In this document: positions 1 through 12,200 of the stretch, in pieces | Numbering within the stretch: position 1 is the first letter of the stretch | Layout of the letters: each line of letters starts with the position of its first letter | Source of the DNA: Takakia lepidozioides | Lineage: Eukaryota > Streptophyta > Takakiopsida > Takakiales > Takakiaceae | DNA: 64,000 bases | NCBI GenBank assembly: GCA_030704615.1 | Contig: CM060731.1 | Location: 71,528,756-71,592,755, forward strand | Direction: 5' to 3' | The notes under the pieces: model-generated | Seen by the model: the letters and a program-made list of their open reading frames with translations, nothing else | What the model was told of the DNA's origin: nothing | Databases searched by the model: none | Position numbers and translations under genes: made by a program

Positions 1-222
1 GTATATTTTTCCTGAAATTAGATTCAGTGTTTTCCTCCTGAAGGCTTTGTATAATCTCCAACAGCTGAGTGCTCATGCACATTGGTGTTAGTTGCACACC
101 TCCCCAAGCATGCAAAGCTCTAGCTCAGAGGTTTGTGATTTTTAAGGAGATTTGACATGATGCTTATAATAATATCTCATCAATGACGCTTTTTCACATG
201 TGTTGCACAACGTTTGTTGCAG

Positions 223-3200
223 GCGCTCCATGCAAAGCTGGTACTTGAGCAGGAAACTTGGACTGAAGAGCTGAAAGCCAAGCAAGAAAGTCTTGCCAAG
301 CGCAGCAAGATCTTAGAAACCAAAGAAGCAGAGATAAAGAATGACTTGGAGAAGCTGACTGAAGAGAGAAGGCTTGCGATCGATGAGATCAAGCGGTTTG
401 CAGAGATGGAGGCGCGGGCCTGGGCAGCTGAGAGAGATCTGCAGACAAAACATGATGAGCACCTCCAGGAAGTGAGTGCCTTTCAACCAATGTGTGGGTC
501 ATTAAGGTGGGCCATTGATGCACAAATCTGAAAGGTTGTTGTGACACAATAACAATCTACTAGGGCACTTGCACGAGTTGCCTAAGCACTTCATTACAGG
601 TCATTCTTGGAATGGTGGGCTCTGCATGGGGTCAGTGTTGGTAACTGGAGATACTCCAACCACCCCTGGCCAGTACGGTTAGACTGATGCCACAAGACTG
701 GCCTGATGCAGCTGTAGTGTTGTCCCTGTGCCTGCTACTAATCATGTTCAGAGTTTTAAGGCTCTCATGCAAATTTAATCCGCCCTCACAAGAAACTGTC
801 TGTTCTCTTTGGACAGGTACGTAAGCATGCCAAGGAATACCATGCACATGTGGAAGACCTTGAGATAGCCAAAAAAGAGGTAGAGAAAGAGTTTGAGGAA
901 GTCCATGCAAAGAAACAGGAGCTGCAGATTTGGCAGCGAGAAGCTGAAGAGACTTTGCAGAATCGGATTGATAGCTTCATCCAAGGAAAGGAGGAATTGA
1001 CAGCACAAATACAAGAGCTGGTTGTCCGCCTCTATCTACATCTCCCTGTGGAATTGGGTGTATTTGTTGTGCTGTCACCTCCCAAGCTCTAACTGCTACC
1101 ATCCTTTTCGTTAACACTAGCTCTTTCTTTAAACACATCCCACCTCTGTCTCCAGTTTGAGTATGTCTCTTTCTCTTGCTTTTGGGCTGCTTGTGGAGGG
1201 CCCCTCTCTTTTTCTTGTTTCTTCTTTAAACCCTAAACTTCTGTCCCTGTCTCCTGGTGGGATGTCTTTCACTATGAGGATCAAAAATGCGTGGCAGCCT
1301 ACCTACACGAGGCCTTCACCCTTAGACAATTGCTAGAACATTAATTGTGGTTTCTGGATTTGTTCCTCTCTCATGTTTTCTTCCATTTTGTCCCATAAGC
1401 TCTACGAGCTTTCCGCGGACGTTATAAACCACCATTTCATTTCATTTCATTTCCTTCTCAGGGCATTGGGGCAGTTCAGGGTGGGCTCCCACAATCTATG
1501 GATAGATTGTACTCATAAGATGGTGTTTACCGTAGCCTTGTGGCCATTGACCCCGCGCCCAGTTTGAGCGGGAACAAAAGGGACAGAACCTACCTCTGTC
1601 AGGGGCTGACGTTGGTAGTAAGACTTACCTTCATATAAAGAATTAATCCTGGTTTTCCAGATATCCTCTAGAAATCCCTTTACACAAGCATCAATCTGCT
1701 GTGTGTGATTTGCCCAATAACTAGGCCTCAGGCCTTGGCTTTTGGCTCAGCCTCGAGACTTTCAAAGTTGGTAAACAGGGGTACAGGCACAATTCCCTTG
1801 ATAGAGTTGAAGAGTGCGTCTCTTTGGTGAGAGAACCCCAGACAGTGTATCAGAAAATGAATACTGTCTTCAGATTGCCCACACAATGGGCAATTGCACT
1901 CTCCCTTTCCTCTCTGCTTCTGTTTGCTGTTCAAAGGTAGGCTTCCCGCCCTGAGTTTAAATTTCAGTCTAGTGCCGAGAGTGGGTAGAAGTTCTGCCAA
2001 GGATACTGTAGTGATTTTCAAAGGTTTTGACAATGTCAACCGATGAAGTCACCACTGCACCTTTAGTAGTCTTCAGCGCTTGTACTTGCTAACCGTTTTT
2101 AGGCTTGTACAAACGTTGAAGGGCCAACCAGAATTTCTTGTCATTACCACCATGGTGGTTTGAGTTTATTTCACTGTATAACTTGTCCCAGTATAATTTC
2201 TTCTGAGACCTAACAAGCTGATTGATATCTTTACGGAGCTGGTAGTACCTCGCCCACAATTCTCTGTTGGTTTTCAAATTGCAGCACTCTTTATAAAGGG
2301 CTCGTCTCTCAGCTATCTTGAGTTTGATCTCATTGGTCCACCAATTAACAGCTCTACCGCAGACAATTAGTTTCCTCCCAATGATCTTGTCAGCCACGGA
2401 GGAAACAAAACTTTCCCAAGAGTCCACTGCTCTTTCGACTTCATTTCTTGCGTTGTCAGAGCGAGACTGAAGTTCTTGGTGTTGGAGTGTCAAGGTTATA
2501 GCCCTTGCACGGCACTTTGAGAACAGAACGGGACGGGTAGCTCAGTGGTAGAGCACCCCACCTGAATGGGGGAGGTCCTAGGTTCAATCCCTAGCCCAAC
2601 CACACGCCAGTGGTTTTCCAACATGGTATCAGAGCCAAGGTTGGGGCGGTGGTCAGAATGGGTGGGCATTAGCTATAAGGGCTATGCCTTGAGGGGGAGT
2701 GTTGGAGTGTCAAGGTTATAGCCCTTGCACGGCACTTTGAGAACAGAACGGGACGGGTAGCTCAGTGGTAGAGCACCCCACCTGAATGGGGGAGGTCCTA
2801 GGTTCAATCCCTAGCCCGACCACACGCCAGTGGTTTTCCAACACTTGGAGCGATTGGACAAAATGAGGGAGAGCCTCTTGCAAGGCCTGGACGTACTCAG
2901 CCTTGACCTCCTCATTATGGAATTTTTCTATCGCCACTTCCGAATCGAACGTTTCACAGATCTCTTGGTGGTGGGAAAACACCTTTTGATCTCAGTCCAA
3001 ACCAGGAAGTGGTCAGAGGTACCAATATCAGTTCTGTCGATCAACACATTGGCACACTGGGGAAACAAATTTTTGTCCATTATGATATAGTCCACAATGG
3101 AACGTTCCCCAGTTTGGGATTTCTCACGAGTCCACTGCACTTGGTCACCTCTTGTCCTGCTATTCAAGGTCAAAAGCTGAAGCTCTTCCAGACAGTTAAT

Positions 3201-6200
3201 TAACCGTCTGCCAGTAGAATTCAGCTCGTCCTCACCAAAAGGCCCAATGATATCGTCCTGATGGAGACCCTTTGCCCACCCGGGCATTGAAGTCACCCAA
3301 TAGCACTACCTGACCTTTGGCAAGGAACGAAGCACAGTCCAGCTTTACATCTTCGAAGGCTTTGTCTGCGTCAGCACTAAGGGTCCCCTCTGTGGGCATG
3401 TAAACACAACCCACAAAGAGGTCCTTCGTACTCATGCCGCCCTTCAGATTCAGTTTTAGCCAGATACTATGCTCGTACCTCAAATCCTTGTTGATAATTT
3501 CACAATTATCAAACAAGAAATCACGGACAAAGAATCCAACCCCTTTTTGACCGCGTTTGGCAGAGGCTGCCTTGAGAGTACACATCCTACCTGCCCATTT
3601 ATAACCATTGACATGTCCAACCAGTTTATCCGACGTTTCCCATGTTTCTTGCCCAGCACAGATATGAATATCATTAGTCCGAAGGACTTGTCCCACTTCG
3701 AGTTGTTTCCTTTGGTTAGTAAGCCCTGAGAAGTTGAAAGTGGCCAGCCGCAAGCCAGCCCTTTGCATGTGAATTGTTTGTCGTCTAGATAGCTTGTGAT
3801 TGCTCCTGGACGGCGAACCGTTCTGCAAAGGGGGGACAGTTACCCCATGTGTAGATTTTGCTCGTCTTGTGTAGACTTTGAGAATTGGTAAACCATTCAG
3901 GGTTACAAATCCTTCAGTTACACGACGCTCAGGCTCCGCACACTTAGGGGCATATTGTCCGTCAGACTGCTTGGGGACAATTACCCCGTGTATAGATTTT
4001 GCTCGTCTTGTGTAGACTTTGAGGATTGGTAAACCATTTAGAGTACCAAATCCTTCAGTTACACGACGTTCAGGCTCTGCACACTTAGGGACAGATTGTC
4101 CATCTGACGGCTTGGGGACAATTACCCCGTGTATAGAATTTGTTCGTCTTGTGTAAACCTTGAGGATTGGTAAACCATTCAGAGTACCAAATCCTTCAGA
4201 TTCAGGACGTTCAGGTTCTGTACACTTAGGGGCATCTTGTCCTTCTGGCTGTTTGGATTCCACCGCATCCAGAGCATCAAACCGATTAGAAACTCTCAAG
4301 TTGAAGTCCTTGCCCTTGGTTGTCTTCCTAGAGCGCCCCATTGAATCACCAATGTCTAAGACCGCTCTCCAGCCAGTCAAGGGACGAACTTCTTTGAGAT
4401 TGAATTGATGTGGGACTCTATTAGAAGCACTTTTGGACATTGCAACCTTCAACGTACCCCTGTTATCAATTCTCGAGATGGAACCATTAGCCAAGAATCC
4501 AAGCCTAAGCTAGAGCATGTAGTTTTAAAGGACACATCGTCCATCCTGGGATTCACCCCAAAAACTACACATGAAGCCCTAGATTTGGCATAAGTAACCA
4601 ATTCCCAGGAATCACCCTGGGGAGTGTTGATGTTGATAGGAGCTAAAATATTGATTGATCTCGCAGGCTATAAGTTTAAGCACAGGAACCAACCCGAGCC
4701 CAAGTGCCGAGTATGCTATACAGAGCATACGACTGCCCAAATTGGGCGGAGGGGCTGCCCCCAAGCGGTAGGGGTCCGCTTGTTACCATTCAGAGATCAC
4801 ACTCCAGGGAGTTGCAGGGAATGGCCCGTGTAGGCATATTCTAAAGAGGGAAAGGCCCCAAGCTTTCCAACTAAATCCAATGCACTACCTTACCTGGAGC
4901 AAAACGCTTCAGGTCGAAACAAACAAGGACACGAGGTCACAAGGCCGGCATTTAGTCACAGAGACATTAATGTACTCCCGTATCAAGTCCACCCAATGGC
5001 AATAGGCTTCCTAGAGGACAGGGAGAGAAATCTATGGATAGAGACTGGTAGATGGGAAAACCTGCAACGGGAGGATCGCCTATGCCCAGCGTGCACCGGG
5101 CGGAACCAGGAAATCGAAACTGAAGAACAGTTCTTCTTTTATTGCCCTCTATACTATGAGATCCGTGGGAGGTTCAACTCTCTACCCAATCTCTCACTGA
5201 GGTCTTCCATTATGAGGATCAGAAGTGCTTGGCAGCTCATCTGCATGAGGCCTTGGCCCTTAGGCAATCCCTTGAGCAGTAGGGTTCTTCTGGGCTGCTT
5301 TTGGCTGTGGTTTTGTCTCTTCTTTCTTGTTTTTCCCTTTTGTCCCATAAGCTCTTTGAGCTTTCCACGGACGTTATAAAGTACCATTTCATGTCATTTC
5401 TTTCTCTTGTCCCATAAGCTCTTTGAGCTTTCTGCGGACGTTACAAAGTTCCATTTCATTTTTTTCTCTTGTCCCATAAGCTATTTGAGCTTTCAGCAGA
5501 CGTCACCGTTTCATTTCATTTCTTCTTCTTCTGGGCCCTCCTTAATTCCATCCCTCCCTAAGAACTTCCACGCGAGTAAGTCCCAGAAGCCAATAACTGC
5601 CTCTTTTCCACCCTTATGCATTGTTTTATACTTGGTAAGTGCTGTGATCTGTCTTGAACAAGTATAATGATGCCGTATATGACTGAAAGATTGTGGAGAT
5701 GACCTAAGGCAAGCTACGAGAGTGGTTGTGCGTAAGTTAAACGTCTCACAAAGTACAGCCTATCATAATCCCCTGTTTGATTTCGAAATCCAGTAGTGTG
5801 TGGAACACAGATAAACTTGCTCTGAGGCCTTAGTGTCTCTGATGGTTGCAGAAAAAGCTGCAAGTCGACATAGAGCAAGCAGGAGCACAGATTATTGACC
5901 GTGTGGCGGAACTGGATCAAGCCTCCACAAGGCTTGAGCGCCAGCGACATAAGGTTGAGACTTCCAAAAGCAAATTGGAAGTGTTGGCTGATAAGCTGGT
6001 CACACACCAGGAAGTCCTGAAACGGCGCGAGGGTGACTTGGCAGTGCAGGTAAAATTTGAAGTGTCTTAGTGACTTGGCACACTCATGTGATATATACAT
6101 CTTCTCTATGCCCTTTGAGCATGCATGGTCCTCTTCGATGAAGTTTGTCAGGAGTGATGGTTTGCTGGTGGGGAGAGCAGGAAACAAAACTGGTGGCGTT

Positions 6201-9200
6201 GCAAAGTGGGGTGAAGCGGATGGCTGCAGAAGCTACAACAAAAGAGAAAAATCTGAGATTCCGTGAGCAGGCAGTCATTGACAGTGAGAATGACTTACAT
6301 GTAGTCCCTAACCATGTCTCTGAGCTCACCCACTCTTTTCATCATGAGTAATCTTCTCTGATATGGGGTGGCTTGCATTTGGATTGAATCTTCCACAGTG
6401 AAGAGCTTTCGTAATTGCACATAGCCACATCGTTGCAGAACACACTAGATGAGATATTCTTAAAGGATGTAAGAGGCTGTTGGATGTAATGCTTGTAGCA
6501 CACACGGTGGAGCTTACTAGATGTACTCATAAGACTGTGTTTGCCATAGCCTTGTGGCCATAGACCCCGCGCCCGGTTTGGGCGCAGCAAAAGGGACCAG
6601 AAACTACCTTTGTGAGGGGCTCACTCCGGTAGTATGACTTACCTTGATACAAACAATTAGTTGGGGCTTTCCAGATAGGAAGCCCTTCACACAAGCATCA
6701 ATCTGCTGTGTGTGAGCAGCCCAAAAGTGAGACCATCCTTAAGGTCCTTGCCCATGTCACAGACTGGAAACAAGTTCAGGGAAGTTTTATTCCTAACTTC
6801 ATTCTCATTGGACAGTCTTTGGGCATCAGACATGGCTTTGGACACAACCCCCTCCAGGTCAGCTTCATTGAGTAGGTTCAATTCATCAGGAGTAATATTC
6901 AGATACTTAAAAATCTCATCTACCTTTTTCCGCCAAGACTCGGCCTGTTTAACAGGATGGTATTGCTTCCAAGAAATAGATTTGATTATCTTAGGGTATC
7001 TGGTTCAGGCATGTGATTGAACTGACCCCACCTGACCTTGATTTCATCACGTCGAGAGCTTAAGGGAGGTATGCCAAACTCACCCCAAACAGCCACATTA
7101 GCTGTTCTAGAACAAGCCGACATCTTTCTTTGAGCACCGCGGCCTGAATGGATTCTAGGGATTTTTAGCATGGTTGGACTTGTCGATCCACACAGCAGAT
7201 GCGTACTCCAAGGCTGGCCTTATAATGGTCCTTTTAACTTCAGTGTTAATCCCTCTGCAGTGGAAAAATTTAGTGAGACCCAAAGCTTTGCGTTTAGCTG
7301 ATCGAATCTCTTCTTGTACATGCGCATCCCAGTTACAGTTGGAGGAAAACTCAACACCAAGATAAGTGTAGGAAGGGAGTACAGGAATCTCTTTGTCGCC
7401 CCATTTCCATTTGAGATCCCCTCCTCCCTCCCCATGGTCGTTGAATGCCACCACTGCTCATTTACCAAAGCTTAATAGATTGTACTCATAAGACGTTGTT
7501 TGCCGTAGCCTTGTGGCTTAATAGAAATTAAGTTTGAGCTCATTCTCAGCATTTCACTGAAGATTTTGATTAAAGGGTAGCAATATGGGCTCTACCACTT
7601 CGTGTATATATTGAAAGTTTAGTCTTGAGGCTGAGCCTAACAACCTGCCCAAACTGTGCGCAGGGTCTGTGGCTACAAGGCTACAGCAAACAACCTCTCA
7701 TGAGTACATATAAATTGAAGGTTCAGTCAAACTGGGGTTTTTCTGACACACCAATCTTCACCTATTTTGGCAGAATATGACCCGTGTTCCCCATAAGTAG
7801 GAGGATTGTTCCTGTTCTGTGGCAGTGCAATGAACATCTTTATCACTCGTTTCAATGCCTGCTCTGTCCTCTGGGATATGTCAGAAAGTTTCTTGGCTTA
7901 GTGTGTTAGGCTGAAGGGCATGCCCAAGGCTTTAGCCCTCATTGCGGCTGAATGGTCTATACGTGATGCCTCCAGAAGACCATATGTGCAGAATTGTGGA
8001 CTTAGAACCATCCTCCCTCCCCCCGGTACGGATCCTCTGGGGATACCCCTGCCACCCACCAGAGGTGCTCAGCTTTGAGGACCTGACGTGCTGGGCACCT
8101 ACATGCATGAGGCAATAGGTCTTTGGCCGTCGTTTCATGTAAAGCACCATTTCATTTCATGTTTCCTGAAGTGGGCTCTTGTCCTTTACTTTGTCCTGTG
8201 GGCCCTTGGGCTCCCCGTGTAGGTTGTAAAGTTATTTTTTTATTAAGTCCCCACGGACGTTATAAAGTACCATTTCATTTCCTTTCTTGTCCTTCGGTCG
8301 ACACATCCATTATGTCTACCAGTCAGGAAGGCGATTTCTAGAACATGTTAGCATTTCTGCTGCAGAAAGGAAATAAACTGATATTATGGAATCAAGCAGG
8401 AGCTTGAGGCAAGGTTGGCAAACGAGAGAAAGGACCTGGAGAAAATGATTGCAGAAGTGGAACAACATGCTGCCACTCTGAAAGAGGAAACAGCATCGGC
8501 TGAAGAAAGTACGCGGAACCGTACGCGTGAGGAACTCTTAATTGAAGAGAAACGTGAAAATCTGCAGGCCAAGGAGAGGGAGCTGGCAGGTTTTGAGATG
8601 GCTCTCAAGAAGAAAGCGAAGAGCTTGGAGGAACATGGCCAGACTATTTCCAAGCTGGAAATGCAAGTGAAGGAACGCTTGCAAAGAGCTGCAGATTTGG
8701 AGGAGAAGTCTTCAGAGCTTGAAAAAGGTGGGGTGTGCTGTGCTTGTTGGGTCTGTAAACTGGGTTCCTGTTTCAAAAAAGAGGAAGGTTTGTACAATCT
8801 TACAGATGTATCATCTGAAGTCTTTGATTTCATGGTTTGTAGGAGCTCTTACCATTTGGTCTCAAACTCAAGCCAGTGTCTTGGACAGTGTTCTGATCTC
8901 TGACAGTCCAAACTCAATCACTTACTGACAGACATTCCTATATTTCCCTCTCCCTCTCCCTCCCCCTCCTTCTGAAACCTCCACCTATGTAGGTGAATTT
9001 GGTTTCAGCAATGTGGTGCTCTCCTTGGTCAGGGTTGGACAAATTAAAAGAGGAGCAATCTGCGATTGCCTATCAGAGGGAATCATTGACTATGGCCAAG
9101 TCTGAAGTCCAAAGGGCAGCAGCAAGCCAGAGAACTGAATGCCTACAATGGAAGGCAGATCAAGAGCGGCATGGAAAGGAGGATATTGAAAGAAAGGTTA

Positions 9201-12200
9201 ACACTCATGCCTCATGCATTACCTAATTAAAGCACAACTAGAATTAAACAGCATAGTATCACTCTCCTTCATCTTGAAACCTGTTTCTGCACACCTGCGG
9301 TTGACCATCGCTGCAAGGTGCCTAGTACTTCGCTCATTCTAGCATCACTGGATATGAAATTGCTTAATGAGTGGCAGGTGTGCAGTGTAAAGTGTTGTGC
9401 TCTTTGCTTCATCTTGCCTTGGCTAGTGAATGATTCATAGTGACAATCGGACTTCTATCGGTCACACTCAATACATTTTCGCTGAGAATCTTTATGTGCT
9501 AATGTTGTGAAATACAAAGGCATGGCTGAGGGAGGAGATGGAAAAGCATCGCACAGAGATGATGGCAGTGCTGCTTGCAAGGGAAGCAGCCATCGATGCT
9601 CGTGAGGCCAAAGCAGGTGAAAGGGAGGCAGCTTTGCTGAAGCTCGAGCGACAAGCCAAAGAGCAGATTGAGAGAGATGCGCAGGAGCTCAGGCAGCAGT
9701 TGACTGGTGCACGTGCTGAGCTGGAAGACCAGCGCCACTATGTTGACGAGAAACGGAAAGCGGCAGAAGCAATTGCAGCAACAATAGAGGAGAGGGAAAC
9801 CAAATTGAAGCTCAAGGAGAAAGAGGTGGACAAAAGAGAGAATTTGCTGATGGAACGAGAGAGAAAGAGTAGTTCAATCTCTGATGGGACGGAGAATCGA
9901 GATCCCCTCATATGTTCAAAAGAGATACATGTGCAAGGCAATGGAGTGGGGGCTGGTGCAGACTACTGCCGCCTGCAGGAGCTGATGAGCTGGCGGCTTT
10001 CAGGCACAGAAATTGCAGTGAGAATTTTCTCTTTTTCATTGCTTGTTCTGTGATGAGAAGAGGGAGTTATGACACACTGACACCTGTTGATGAATGTTGT
10101 GTTGATGTGTCACAAACTGGAAATCAATGTACTCTGAGCTAGTGCTGACTAGGCCATATGCAGGAGTTGCTGAGTTAGTATACTTCTGATAAAGAACTAA
10201 AGAAACAAAGACAAGAAGGCAGGAAGACTACGTCTCCTCTTGCTTGCTTGTGTCGGGACTAGAAAAGGAAGATGAGGTGTGCTGATACTTATTGATACAA
10301 AAGACATGGCTTGGCATGCATTCAAACTGCACCAACCCAGTGATGTATTTCTCTTCTCTTATGTTCCTTCTGTTGCTGACTCCTGGGCCCTACCCCTGTT
10401 CTCTCTTCCCACACGTTATGAAGTACCATTTCATTTCATTTCATTTCATTTCTCTACCCACATTTTTATATATCAGTATGTGTTTCAAGTAAACACTTCA
10501 CAGTGACAAGGTGTGGACTGTTGCAGGCTGAGATGGTGCACGAAACAGACAAAGAACAGGGTGGAGACCCCTTGGAAAATGGGTCAAGAGAGATGCAAGC
10601 ATGGTTATTCTCACAAAAGCAAGAGGAGGAAGGAATGGGAGGACGGCTAAAGCAGATAGATGAAACTTTCCAGAAGGAGTCTGCGAAAATTTTGCAGGAG
10701 AGAGCCAATTTGAAACTTCAACAGCAGGATCTGGTAGGGGAGACCACAGCTAATGACTTTCTTCCCTTCCATTCTCTACCCTAAAACTTTGAAACCAACT
10801 CAACTGCAAGAGGACATGTTTTGACCGACAAAGGCATATTCAACATATGAATAAGTGGCAGCATGGTGATCAGTTCATAAACACTGGTGTTTGACAAATG
10901 TGAGTGCGCACAAAGTGTCAGCTAACAGAGGTCTCATTGTTTGGACTTTCTGGCTATGGACCTTGCCGTTCGTCCACAGCAACCAACCGTCTAACAGCCC
11001 TTATGGGATTGGGTAAAGCTATTCCAGTTATGTGTTGTCTCTCATCTGTTGCGTTGTGTTGTACAGGAGGAGACTAGGAAAGCAGTGCAAGAAGTGAAGG
11101 TGACACTAACAGCACAGCTCAAGGCCACCAAGCAAATGGTGGCAGATGCTTCTCTGACTGCCCAAAATGCATCCAGGTATTTCAGTTCCTCCACTTCCAT
11201 TGAACTTATCTCAATGTGTGGAAGTTCCATGGTAGAGTCATTGTGTCACCTGGAAGAAGCTAAGCATAGCTCTAGTGATTAGTATGAGCAAGAAGGAAGA
11301 GAAATGAAATGAAATGAAATGAAATGAAATGAAATGAAATGGTGCTTTATAACGTCCGCGGAAAGCTCATAGAGCTCATGGGACAAAACGGAAGGAAGAA
11401 CATGAGAGAAAATAGGAAAACCAGAGTCAGAGAAAAGAACTATTGTTCGAGTGATTGTCTAAGGGTGAATGCCTCGTGCAGGTAGGCTGCCAAACATTTC
11501 TGATCCTCATAGTGGAAGACTTCAGTGAGAGATTGGGTTCCACGGAATAGACAATGGAATCTCCCACGGATCTCATAGTATAGGGGGCAATAGAAGAAGA
11601 AGTGTTCTTTGTTGGAGGTGTCAAGGCTATAGCCCTTGCACGGCACTCTGAGAACAGAACGGGACGGGTAGCTCAGTGGTAGAGCACCCCACCGGAATGG
11701 GGGAGGTCCTAGGTTCAATCCCTAGCCCGACCACACGCCAGTGGTTTTCCAACATGGTATCAGAGCCAAGGTTGGGGCGGTGGTCAGAATGGGTAGGCAT
11801 CAGCTATAAGGGCTATGCCTTGAGGGGGAGTGTTGGAGGTGTCAAGGCTATAGCCCTTGCATGGCACTCTGAGAACAGAAAGGGACGGGTAGCTCAGTGG
11901 TAGAGCACCCCACTGGGGGAAGTCCTAGGTTCAATCCCTAGCCCGACCACACGCCAGTGGTTTTCCAACATGGTATCAGAGCCAAGGTTGGGGCGGTGGT
12001 CAGAATGGGTTGGCATTAGCATAAGGGCTATGCCTTGAGGGGGAGTGTTGGAGGTGTCAAGGCTATAGCCCTTGCACGGCACTCTGAGAACAGAACGGGA
12101 CGGGTAGCTCAGTGGTAGAGCACCCCACCGGAATGGGGGAGGTCCTAGGTTCAATCCCTAGCCCGACCACACGCCAGTGGGGTGCTCTACCACTGAGCTA

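Larger units (their letters stand above)
2480..2843 (+). mobile_element. Complete TRIM retrotransposon with tRNA-like LTRs (TRIM-tR copy 1)
   Basis: This 364-bp element has two 144-bp LTRs (2480-2623 and 2700-2843) that differ at one base visible to me (CCCAAC versus CCCGAC). The internal region is only 76 bp (2624-2699). The LTRs start TGTTGGA and end TCCAACA. A primer binding site abuts the left LTR, and a purine tract abuts the right LTR. A 5-bp target duplication CTTGG flanks the element (2475-2479 and 2844-2848). These are the marks of LTR retrotransposition. The element codes for nothing, so it must use trans-acting proteins. Each LTR contains a tRNA-like unit. It sits in LINE-A, and excision restores the LINE frame. 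Near-identical LTRs suggest a fairly recent insertion. Confidence 0.93.
1505..4600 (-). mobile_element. LINE-A copy with endonuclease, RT deleted, split by a TRIM
   Basis: The minus strand encodes a basic ORF1-like region with three 47-residue repeats (about 4300-3830). An apurinic-type endonuclease of the EEP fold follows; LRLATFNFSGL, GQETWE and VVLLGDFNARVG are visible. The reading frame breaks near 3290 and continues to a catalytic-end-like segment, DIGTSDHFLVW. It is interrupted by the TRIM at 2480-2843; removing the TRIM and one target copy restores the LINE frame (FVQSLQ into ELQSRSDN). After 2089 it jumps to a C-terminal zinc-knuckle piece at 2040-1728 (CPLC...HFLIHC), so the reverse transcriptase is missing. 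The 3' end carries a conserved tail near 1505-1560. It lies antisense in the intron between exons 817-1020 and 5852-6049. It is non-autonomous and decayed. Confidence 0.85.

Noticed and set aside
2531-2821. Two genuine tRNA genes (tRNA-like folds with A and B boxes)
   Set aside because: They lie at identical positions inside paired LTRs with target duplications. The acceptor stem has a 3:70 mismatch and the anticodon loop lacks U33, so they are element parts and not cellular tRNA genes.
2480-2843. tRNA-derived SINE
   Set aside because: A SINE would not have direct 144-bp repeats, an initiator-tRNA primer site, a purine tract and TG...CA ends with exactly 5-bp target duplications.
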